14,566 bases of DNA from Methanobacteriota archaeon (GTDB lineage: Archaea; Thermoplasmatota; Poseidoniia; Poseidoniales; Poseidoniaceae), in assembly GCA_018645535.1 (NCBI GenBank), contig JABGWN010000169.1, positions 1-14,566 on the forward strand, written 5' to 3'. The stretch's first letter is position 1; every line of letters begins with the position of its first letter. The notes under the pieces were generated by a model. That model saw only the letters and a program-made list of their open reading frames with translations. It did not search any database and was not told the origin of the DNA. Made by a program: the position numbers and the translations under genes. This document shows positions 1 to 6,806 of the stretch, piece after piece.

Positions 1-411
1 CAGGATGTTTCTATGAGAGATATCTCCGATTTCAACAAGGTGTACATTTCATTTGACGAATATCCTATGAGCAATGAGATTACTGTTGTGCAAACCTTTC
101 GAGGCTGGATACTCGTTGCTCCAACTTCCCAACAGGTTGAATCAACGCTTACTGAAAAAGAATTCAATCAATACAGAGTTGATCATTTAATTCCACACCA
201 AGGATTCGAGATAACACCTGCATATCACCCATTTAACTGCGGTTTACATAATCTGGTTCATGAAGCCAAAGGTTGCTATATTGGACAAGAGATTCTCACC
301 CGCATGAGAAGTCGAAACAATACTGGGAAGGCTCTACATCGCGTAGAAGGTGAACAAGAAGATGCTACTACAACTGGGAACACACATTCTCTGGTAATTC
401 GAAGAATTTGA
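1..411 (+). CDS. YgfZ/GcvT-like folate-binding protein, 3' part
   Basis: The reading frame is open from base 1 to the TGA at 409-411, so the true start lies upstream and only about 136 residues are visible; the Met at 13 is probably internal. The diagnostic segment is KGCYIGQE, encoded at about 268-291, which matches the K-G-C-Y-x-G-Q-E signature of the YgfZ/COG0354 family. These are GcvT-related proteins that bind tetrahydrofolate and support Fe-S cluster enzymes in bacteria, mitochondria and some archaea; the signature Cys is the functional residue. Only about 40 residues follow the signature, whereas E. coli YgfZ has roughly 90, so the C-terminal barrel appears trimmed. The gene converges on malate dehydrogenase with a 40-base gap. 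Family assignment is fairly secure; the exact function in this organism is inferred. Confidence 0.8.
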   Translation, partial: QDVSMRDISDFNKVYISFDEYPMSNEITVVQTFRGWILVAPTSQQVESTLTEKEFNQYRVDHLIPHQGFEITPAYHPFNCGLHNLVHEAKGCYIGQEILTRMRSRNNTGKALHRVEGEQEDATTTGNTHSLVIRRI

Positions 412-418
412 ATTCTTC
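401..418. terminator. Inverted repeat at convergent gene ends
   Basis: GAAGAATT-TG-AATTCTTC is a perfect 8+8 inverted repeat that spans the TGA of the ygfZ-like gene, 34 bases before the end of the convergent mdh gene. As RNA it would form a 7-bp stem with a 4-base loop on either strand. No clear T-run follows on either strand, so a terminator role is only a guess. Confidence 0.2.
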
Positions 419-451
419 CATTCTACGTAACTCTCAAGCCGATAATGGGAC

Positions 452-1390
452 TCAATAGCCAAGAACATCTTTTAGTTGGTTCTTGTAAAAGTTCCCTGAT
501 TCTTGAAGAGAAGCGAGTTCCTCTTCAGAAAGATCGAGTTCAAAGATTTGTTCTACACCATTGGAACCGAGTAAGCAAGGAACACCAATGTATACTTCAT
601 CGAGACCATACTGACCGGTGAGATGGCAGGAGGCAGGCAACAGACGACGACGATTGTTTAGAACAGATTCTGCCATGACAGCTGCTGCAGAACCTGGCGC
701 ATAGAAAGCAGACCCACGCTCAAGAAGTTTGACAATTTCTCCTCCTCCGCTAGCAGTACGTGCAGCAATAGCCTCAATCCTCTCTTGGCTCATGAGTTGT
801 GTGATTGGAATACCACCTACTGTGGTGTATCGAGGAAGTGGAACCATAGTATCACCATGGCCTCCCAAAACCATTGGGCTAACATCCTCTTCTGCACATC
901 CTAATTCTAAAGCAATGAAGTGAGCCATACGGGCGCTATCAAGAACTCCTGCTTGTCCAATAACACGATTGGACGGGAATCCTGTAACTTTCTGCATGTG
1001 ATATGTCATGAGGTCTAGGGGATTAGTAACAACAATAACGACTGCATCTGGTGCATGGTCACGAATACCGGCTCCAACTTGAGCAATAATTTCTGCATTC
1101 TTTCCGATAAGATCTTCTCGAGTCATTCCTGGTTGTCTCGGAAATCCACTTGTAACGACGACAACATCTGAACCAGCAATATCCTCATAACTTGATGTGC
1201 CTGTTATTGTCCCATTGTAATTGAGAACATTTGCGTTCTGGCTCATATCCAAGGCTTTACCTTTGGCAAATCCTTCATAGATATCGAGAAGGACAATATC
1301 TGCAATTTTCATATTTGATAGAACAAAGGCGCAAGTTGCACCTACATTACCTGCTCCTATTACTGCAATTTTACGGCTTCCACGGGACAT
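452..1390 (-). CDS. mdh: Malate dehydrogenase, NAD-dependent, LDH-like type
   Basis: A 312-residue LDH/MDH-superfamily enzyme that interconverts malate and oxaloacetate with NAD(H) in the cytoplasm. The Rossmann motif GAGNVG is at 12-17, and Asp36 ends the second strand, which favours NAD over NADP. The mobile loop carries Arg85 and Arg91 (PRQPGMTR); Arg85 sits where LDHs have Gln, marking a malate rather than lactate enzyme. Asp151/Arg154 (LDSAR) and His178 (GGHGDT) form the catalytic set. A longer frame begins at 1438, but the ATG at 1390 is preferred because a GGAG lies 6 bases upstream and the protein then begins just before the first beta strand. It is divergent from the transhydrogenase operon, with 132 bases between the starts. 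Both deal with NAD(P)H, so coordinated control is possible but not shown. Confidence 0.93.
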   Translation of the reverse strand: MSRGSRKIAVIGAGNVGATCAFVLSNMKIADIVLLDIYEGFAKGKALDMSQNANVLNYNGTITGTSSYEDIAGSDVVVVTSGFPRQPGMTREDLIGKNAEIIAQVGAGIRDHAPDAVVIVVTNPLDLMTYHMQKVTGFPSNRVIGQAGVLDSARMAHFIALELGCAEEDVSPMVLGGHGDTMVPLPRYTTVGGIPITQLMSQERIEAIAARTASGGGEIVKLLERGSAFYAPGSAAAVMAESVLNNRRRLLPASCHLTGQYGLDEVYIGVPCLLGSNGVEQIFELDLSEEELASLQESGNFYKNQLKDVLGY

Positions 1391-1424
1391 AGTTTTCTCC
1401 TCAATCGGCTCTCTGAACGAGACG

Positions 1425-1437
1425 CTCTTTAATTCCA
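1425..1437 (-). promoter_or_regulatory. Possible archaeal TATA element for mdh
   Basis: On the minus strand the stretch reads GGAATTAAAGAGC. It lies about 25 bases before a position that would give mdh a leader of about 15 bases containing its GGAG. It is the most AT-rich hexamer in the mdh/pntAA intergenic region and is nearly self-complementary (TTTAATT on +), so it could instead serve the transhydrogenase operon. Spacing and composition are the only evidence. Confidence 0.25.
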
Positions 1438-1522
1438 ATGGTTGTTCTCAAACAAATTGTTCATTGAGATGGAGGGTGGCATTGAAGAACCCCCTATGGT
1501 TGGGCAAAACATAGGTGTAATT

Positions 1523-2686
1523 ATGAAGTTGGGAGTGCTCAAAGAACCCGCTGATGAAACACGAGTTGCAATCGTTCCAACCAGCATGAAAAAACTACTC
1601 AAAGCAGGCTTTGAAGTTATCATTGAAGCTGGCGCTGGAAGTTTGGCAAATTACTCAGATCAAGCATACACAGACGCTGGAGCAACTGTTGGGACGCGAG
1701 AAGAAGCAATGGCCTGCGCTAACCTCATCACAATTCGTTTCCCTGGAGTTGCTGGACTTGCTGAAGGCACTACATTGGCCTGCGTCTCCGATCCTTTCAG
1801 AAATCCACAGCACGTAAAGGACTGCATAAACGCAAAGGTTACGCTTCTATCCATGGACATGATTCCACGCCGCTTGAGTCGTGCTCAATCGATGGATGTT
1901 AATTCAAGCCAAGACAATCTCTCAGGATACAAGGCAGTATTACTTGGAGCATCCCAAGTCCCTAAGGGAATCCCAATGATGACAACATCTGCTGGTACAA
2001 TTCGACCTGCAAAGGTCGTCATAATGGGATCAGGTGTTGCAGGATTACAAGCAATTGCAACTGCAAAGCGTCTCGGAGCCATTGTTTATGCATCCGATGT
2101 ACGAAAATCAGCAGCGGAACAAATTGAATCTGTTGGTGGACGTTTCATCGAAGTCGATGGAATGGATGACTTCGAAGATGAAGCAGGATATGCTAAGCCG
2201 CTAACACCTGAATTTATTCAGAAAGTCAACGACACGGTTTGTGGCGTTGCATCCGATGCAGACATTATTGTCACGACGGCTCGTATCTTCGGACGTCCAG
2301 CACCGATTACAGTACCTTCCTCAGCAGTTCAGAACTTCAAATCAGGCGCAGTGGTTGTCGATATGAATGCAGATGTTGGAGGGAATTGTGAAGATACTGT
2401 CGCTGGTGAAGTCATCACAACAGATAACGGGGTCATCATCGTAGGTACATCAAACCTACCGGGAACAATTGCAACTACAGCCAGTATGCTTTATTCCAAC
2501 AATTTAACAACATTCATCACATCACTGGTCGATGAAGGTGAAGTAAAAATTTCAGAAGAAGACGATATTCTCGTAGGCGCTCCAGAAGGAAGCGATTTCT
2601 ACGTCAATGGAATGGGTGGAGTCCTCATCTGCAAGGATGGAGAGTTACATCCAAAACAAACTCGACTTGGAGGTGCACTCGAATGA
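1523..2686 (+). CDS. pntAA: NAD(P) transhydrogenase subunit alpha part 1
   Basis: This is domain I of the proton-translocating transhydrogenase, which binds NAD(H) on the cytoplasmic side and passes hydride to NADP+ bound on PntB, driven by the ion gradient. The 387 residues match the usual PntAA length (about 380). The N-terminus MKLGVLKEPADETRVAIVP is the family's AlaDH/PNT beginning. The nucleotide site is G169-S-G171-V-A-G174 with Asp192 at the end of the following strand, and the RPAPITV segment follows later. The frame is open back to 1442 with in-frame Met codons at 1469 and 1496, but the ATG at 1523 is chosen because homologous proteins start with this motif and AGGTG lies 5 bases upstream. 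The stop overlaps the start of pntAB as ATGA, implying translational coupling. Confidence 0.95.
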   Translation: MKLGVLKEPADETRVAIVPTSMKKLLKAGFEVIIEAGAGSLANYSDQAYTDAGATVGTREEAMACANLITIRFPGVAGLAEGTTLACVSDPFRNPQHVKDCINAKVTLLSMDMIPRRLSRAQSMDVNSSQDNLSGYKAVLLGASQVPKGIPMMTTSAGTIRPAKVVIMGSGVAGLQAIATAKRLGAIVYASDVRKSAAEQIESVGGRFIEVDGMDDFEDEAGYAKPLTPEFIQKVNDTVCGVASDADIIVTTARIFGRPAPITVPSSAVQNFKSGAVVVDMNADVGGNCEDTVAGEVITTDNGVIIVGTSNLPGTIATTASMLYSNNLTTFITSLVDEGEVKISEEDDILVGAPEGSDFYVNGMGGVLICKDGELHPKQTRLGGALE

Positions 2687-2994
2687 CACCAGAATTTTTA
2701 ATTGGAAACATAACACTGTTCGTACTTGCAATCTTCCTCGGATTCGAGTTGATTACAAAAGTTCCAGCAACCCTTCACACCCCTCTCATGAGCGGTGCTA
2801 ATGCAATCTCTGGAATCTCCATTATTGGAGCCCTCATCGGTGCTAATGTTGCTTATGAATCAGGAGACACAGCAATATCAGGAATCCTAGCATTTGTTGC
2901 AGTTGTTTTAGCGATGATCAATGTTGTTGGTGGATTCATGGTCACAAATCGCATGTTAAACATGATTGCTGGAAAGAAGCGAAGAGGTGCTTGA
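2683..2994 (+). CDS. pntAB: NAD(P) transhydrogenase subunit alpha part 2 (membrane)
   Basis: A 103-residue integral membrane subunit that provides half of the proton channel (domain II) of transhydrogenase. Three hydrophobic segments are visible at about 5-21, 40-58 and 65-87. The segment FELITKVPATLHTPLMSGANAISGI is the most conserved part of the family. The split of the alpha subunit into separate soluble and membrane proteins resembles the three-gene Rhodospirillum rubrum arrangement rather than the fused E. coli PntA. The start overlaps the pntAA stop (ATGA) and the stop is one base before the pntB ATG, so all three are almost certainly one transcript. Confidence 0.95.
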   Translation: MTPEFLIGNITLFVLAIFLGFELITKVPATLHTPLMSGANAISGISIIGALIGANVAYESGDTAISGILAFVAVVLAMINVVGGFMVTNRMLNMIAGKKRRGA

Positions 2995-2995
2995 G

Positions 2996-4417
2996 ATGGA
3001 AGATTGGGTTGCATTAGGATATTTATTATCTGCAGCATTATTCATATTCGGTTTGAAGAAACTCGGTCATCCGAGAACGGCTCCATTTGGCAACCAACTT
3101 GGCGCATTAGGTATGCTTGTCGCAGTCATAACAACAGTGCTCGATATGCAACTAAGCGATGGTGGCGTAGTTGATTGGACATTAATTGTTGCAGGTGTTG
3201 CTCTCGGTTCGCTTATTGGCTATGTCATGGCTGTACGTGTTCAAATGACAGGTATGCCAGAACTCGTTGCTCTCTTCAATGGTTTCGGCGGTGCAGCCTC
3301 TGCACTGGTAGCACTTTCTGAAATCCAGAAATACATCGATGGAGGAACTGTCCCTACAGGCCTCGAACTCACTGTAACAATGATTGCCGCAGGTCTATCA
3401 GCACTTGTTGGATGGATGACGCTCACAGGTTCACTTCTTGCTATGTACAAACTCAAAGGTGGAGTAAGTGTGTTTGGTAAGTGGATCAAGACTCCCACAT
3501 GGGGTCCTCCGTGGCTCAATCCAGTCAAGGTCATGCTCGTCATTGCCGTGGCTGTCCTCATCTACCTAAGCATCGATGATCCAACGAACACGACTTACTT
3601 GTGGAGTATCATTGGCATTTCCTGTTTGTTAGGAATTGTTCTGGTTCTACCAATTGGTGGAGCAGATATGCCTGTTGTTGTATCTCTACTCAACTCATTG
3701 TCAGGTATCGCAGCTGCATTCACTGGATTCATTATCGGAAACTCAGCGCTCATTATCGCCGGTTCCCTCGTTGGTGCCTCAGGGTTGATTCTGACATTCA
3801 TCATGTGTAAGGCAATGAATCGTACGCTTGCTGATGTTCTGTTCAAGTCCTTTGGTGGCTCAGGTGAGAAGCAATCTTTGACCCGAACAAAGGTTGGTTC
3901 TGATGCTGACGAAGTTGCCATGATGATCGATGGTGCTCAGAAAGTTATCATCGTCCCAGGTTATGGAATGGCTGTATCACAATGCCAACATCAGGTCAAA
4001 GAATTTGCTGATTTAATCTCAGATAAATTCGATACTGAAGTAAAGTACGCAATTCATCCAGTAGCAGGACGAATGCCTGGACACATGAATGTACTTCTCG
4101 CAGAAGCAAACGTTCCGTATGAGCAACTCATTGAAATGGATGAGATCAACTCTGAATTCCCAGAATGCGATGTTGCAATCGTGATTGGAGCAAACGATAC
4201 TACGAATCCAGCTGCTCGAAGCGGTGAAGGTCCACTTGCTGGAATGCCAATCATCGATGCTGATGCCGCACGAACCGTTGTAATCATCAAGCGTTCACTC
4301 TCAGTAGGCTATGCAGGCGTCGACAATGACCTCTTCTACATGGACAAAACCATGATGCTTTTCGGAGATGGAAAGGCTATGATGACTGGTTTGAATAACG
4401 CCATAAAAGAAATCTAA
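2996..4417 (+). CDS. pntB: NAD(P) transhydrogenase subunit beta
   Basis: A 473-residue subunit that combines the second half of the membrane channel with the cytoplasmic NADP(H)-binding domain III. The first roughly 280 residues hold about eight or nine hydrophobic helices. Domain III begins at about 300 and shows the family landmarks: PGYGMAVSQ at 321-329, HPVAGRMPGHMNVLLAEANVPY, GANDTTNPAA, and K432-R433-S434 followed by GYAGVDN, which binds the NADP phosphate and ribose. The frame extends upstream to 2966, but the ATG at 2996 is preferred: it is one base after the pntAB stop, has AGAGGTG at 2984-2990, and gives the expected length. No key residue seems to be missing, so the complex should be functional. 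Confidence 0.96.
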   Translation: MEDWVALGYLLSAALFIFGLKKLGHPRTAPFGNQLGALGMLVAVITTVLDMQLSDGGVVDWTLIVAGVALGSLIGYVMAVRVQMTGMPELVALFNGFGGAASALVALSEIQKYIDGGTVPTGLELTVTMIAAGLSALVGWMTLTGSLLAMYKLKGGVSVFGKWIKTPTWGPPWLNPVKVMLVIAVAVLIYLSIDDPTNTTYLWSIIGISCLLGIVLVLPIGGADMPVVVSLLNSLSGIAAAFTGFIIGNSALIIAGSLVGASGLILTFIMCKAMNRTLADVLFKSFGGSGEKQSLTRTKVGSDADEVAMMIDGAQKVIIVPGYGMAVSQCQHQVKEFADLISDKFDTEVKYAIHPVAGRMPGHMNVLLAEANVPYEQLIEMDEINSEFPECDVAIVIGANDTTNPAARSGEGPLAGMPIIDADAARTVVIIKRSLSVGYAGVDNDLFYMDKTMMLFGDGKAMMTGLNNAIKEI

Positions 4418-4482
4418 TTTACTGGTGGATAAGGAACGTTGAAAGGTCACTTAGGGATGGCAGTAACATTGGAGGAAGGCTC

Positions 4483-5448
4483 ATGCGCTCACGTACTCTA
4501 CTAATTCTTCTATTGGCCGTCTGCCTTATCGCTCCGGTCATAGCAAATCCAAATGGTCCTCCTTGGGAGAATAGCCAAGGAGATCTAACCGTAGAGGGTG
4601 GATGTACCTGCCATGGAGTCGGTGGACCAGTCAATGGTCAACCCTCTACTGAAGTTGTCGTATCGATTTCTGGAATTCCTCGTTCATACGATTTAGGCAC
4701 ATCTTACGACTTTGTCATCAATCTACAACATGCATCTTATGATAACGGAGGATTCATGCTCTGGAGTTACGGTGTTGGAACACTAACTTCTGGAGAAGGT
4801 TCCCAGCAAACAGGACCTGACAATTCTGCCGTGTCTCATTCGGAAGTAGGAAACGGATGGACAGTATCATGGACTGCTCCAACAGAAGATGTTGGAGAAG
4901 TTTCCTTCTCTTTGGTTGGCAACGCAGTGGATGGTCAAAACGGTGCAAATGAAGGAGACAAATGGAACATTCTTTCATTCTTTATCTCAGCGCCTGATTC
5001 AACAACCAATGACGATGAAGATGGACTAGCGATACGTACAATTAGCGTTGGAGACTTTGAATCCCTCTTCGTAGCAGACATCGATCCTGCCGTAGTCGAG
5101 GCAGAACGACAAGAAGGAATCGCAGATGACTTCTTCTCAAATGGGAACATCTTCTATTGGTCAACTCTAGCAATCATCCTCGTTGGTGCCGTTGTTCAAG
5201 GAGAATTCTACGAGCGAAGATTTGGTGGAGGACCGAAGTATCTCGACATGCGTCTGGCAGTACCTCAAGGTATCAGAAGAGGTGTACTTGGTTTAGGCTC
5301 ACTCTTAGCCTTTGGATGGGCTGTAGATGGTTCACAGCCTTGGGGTTACAGTTTCCTACTTGGTATGTGTGCGCTTTGGGCTATGTTCGGCGTTTATCGA
5401 ACCATAGTTCAAGCCCGTGCAGAGCCGAATCACGAAGATCTAGTGTGA
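4483..5448 (+). CDS. Choice-of-anchor-V-like surface protein with CxCH motif
   Basis: A 321-residue exported protein. It has a Sec-type signal peptide (basic MRSR, hydrophobic 5-17, likely cleavage after VIA at 21), an extracellular beta-sandwich at about 50-185, and three C-terminal membrane segments (about 223-242, 266-281, 289-309) ending in a short tail. The ectodomain resembles the choice-of-anchor V/reelin-like family: GGFMLWSYGVG, then GWTVSWTAP, then GNAVDGQNGANEGDKW. Such proteins normally carry a C-x-x-C-H near the N-terminus; here the residues are Cys41-Thr-Cys43-His44, with one spacer residue instead of two. Function is unknown; haem, metal or disulfide roles are all possible. GGAGG lies 7 bases before the ATG. 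It lies 65 bases after pntB and 10 bases before the next gene's TTG, suggesting co-transcription with the latter. Confidence 0.72.
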   Translation: MRSRTLLILLLAVCLIAPVIANPNGPPWENSQGDLTVEGGCTCHGVGGPVNGQPSTEVVVSISGIPRSYDLGTSYDFVINLQHASYDNGGFMLWSYGVGTLTSGEGSQQTGPDNSAVSHSEVGNGWTVSWTAPTEDVGEVSFSLVGNAVDGQNGANEGDKWNILSFFISAPDSTTNDDEDGLAIRTISVGDFESLFVADIDPAVVEAERQEGIADDFFSNGNIFYWSTLAIILVGAVVQGEFYERRFGGGPKYLDMRLAVPQGIRRGVLGLGSLLAFGWAVDGSQPWGYSFLLGMCALWAMFGVYRTIVQARAEPNHEDLV

Positions 5449-5458
5449 GGCTGATTCA

Positions 5459-6745
5459 TTGAAAACCCCAAGTGGTTTACAACTGGAAAATGACCGGCAA
5501 CTAACTGTTCAACAACATCTCAACTTATTGACACAACAAGCTACGCTTGTATTCGTCCTTATATTCGGTTTGACAGGCTTATTGATGACACAAATCGATG
5601 AGGTATTACAATGGGTTCTTAATCGCATGAATCCATGTCAAACTACTGAATGTCTTACGTTGTATGAGCCTGCGTCATGGAGTGTTGTCAGGTGGCTTTC
5701 TGCAGTATTTTTAGCGGTGATTTGTATACTCCCGTTAATTGTCCATCTCTTCTACAGATTTGCACAACCAGGATTAACTAAAAATGAGAAAATTATGTTC
5801 CGCAAATGGACAGTCTATTCATTAGCAGGCGTCTATGCAATTCTCGCAATTTTATTCTTTTATGCGATACCTACGCTGTATTCTTTTGGCGATGGAATTC
5901 ATGCAGAAATTGGAATCACGAGCCAGTATGATGCCGTTCAAATGTTTGTGTTTGCATTGTCGATCTTTTGGACATTATTGATTGGTTTCATTTTGGTTTT
6001 CGCAACAATTAGTGCTGGTTCGACAGGATTGATTACCGATTCAACACAAGATTGGTGGCGTATTCGAATACACGGAATAGGAGGACTTGTCCTCTTGCTA
6101 TCTCTTCCCGGAAGATGGAATGGAACCAATATTGCACTCATCACATTACTCATCGTTTTACTCGAATTTGTCATAAAAAATAATGTAAGGAAATCCCACT
6201 CAATCAATCTACCAGAATCCGTATTCGATCATGAAGGACGACGTCGAAACGTAACATTCGTTGATTGTTCATGTCAAGGAGTTGCTTATCCAATAAACAC
6301 CTCTCCCGAAAACACAGGATTACTTCGCTATGATGCACTTTGTCAAAATTTGGATGAACGTGAAGATTTAATCGACCATACGAATCACCATGGAATTACT
6401 GATGTAATTATCGGAGGATGCACGTCACAACCTCTTCCAAATTCGTTTAAAGGAGCCCTACAATCCATTCATTGTTCACTAAGAGGTTTAGATTTACTAG
6501 GATTGCAAGGAAGTTTACATCATTCAAATATACAGTTAAAAGATGAAGTTAACATAGCAATGGCCAACCTCACAGACCCCTGGAATAGAAATCACAGAGT
6601 TGAAAATATCCGTACATTAATCGAACATTCAGATTATGTACACGTGGACCGAAATGATTCCAATTTCTGGAAAGAACAAACAGCGGGTCATCTAAGAATA
6701 AACGTCCAATCATGGACAGATGAAGAAAAAGATACCTTTCTTTGA
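5459..6745 (+). CDS. TatC-like translocase with C-terminal HdrA-N-like Cys domain
   Basis: A 428-residue protein in two parts. Residues 1-245 fit TatC, the twin-arginine translocase receptor: an N-terminal QQHLNLL in place of HLxELR, six hydrophobic segments (about 26-46, 74-98, 116-138, 157-186, 205-219, 222-239), a PGLTKNE stretch after helix 2 matching the conserved P-x-L-x-x-x-E, and a short helix 5-helix 6 pair ending LLEFVI like E. coli LFEIGV. Residues about 260-370 form a cytoplasmic domain with Cys270-Ser-Cys272, Cys295, Cys321 (GGCTSQ) and Cys339. This order (CxC near the start, Cys, then a C-[ST] after a hydrophobic strand) resembles the N-terminal domain of heterodisulfide reductase subunit HdrA. 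The start is TTG at 5459 with GTGAGG 8 bases upstream; the next in-frame Met lies inside helix 1. No TatA gene is present in the window. The TatC call is moderately sure; the HdrA resemblance is from memory of the family. Confidence 0.68.
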   Translation: MKTPSGLQLENDRQLTVQQHLNLLTQQATLVFVLIFGLTGLLMTQIDEVLQWVLNRMNPCQTTECLTLYEPASWSVVRWLSAVFLAVICILPLIVHLFYRFAQPGLTKNEKIMFRKWTVYSLAGVYAILAILFFYAIPTLYSFGDGIHAEIGITSQYDAVQMFVFALSIFWTLLIGFILVFATISAGSTGLITDSTQDWWRIRIHGIGGLVLLLSLPGRWNGTNIALITLLIVLLEFVIKNNVRKSHSINLPESVFDHEGRRRNVTFVDCSCQGVAYPINTSPENTGLLRYDALCQNLDEREDLIDHTNHHGITDVIIGGCTSQPLPNSFKGALQSIHCSLRGLDLLGLQGSLHHSNIQLKDEVNIAMANLTDPWNRNHRVENIRTLIEHSDYVHVDRNDSNFWKEQTAGHLRINVQSWTDEEKDTFL

Positions 6746-6806
6746 TTGACCAAGAATCGATGCTGCCAACCCAACAATTGAAACGCCTGCGCACCTTCAT
6801 CAGGTT

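Noticed and set aside
2966..2996. Earlier pntB start at 2966
   Set aside because: It would overlap pntAB by 29 bases and add residues unlike the family; ATG 2996 has a good ribosome site and the expected N-terminus.
3241..3921. Minus-strand open frames of about 106 and 108 residues inside pntB
   Set aside because: The plus strand here is unambiguous PntB; the frames are antisense shadows.
5157..5462. 101-residue plus-strand frame overlapping the end of the CxCH protein
   Set aside because: It is a frame-shifted shadow of the membrane segment; the real frame continues to a normal stop at 5448.
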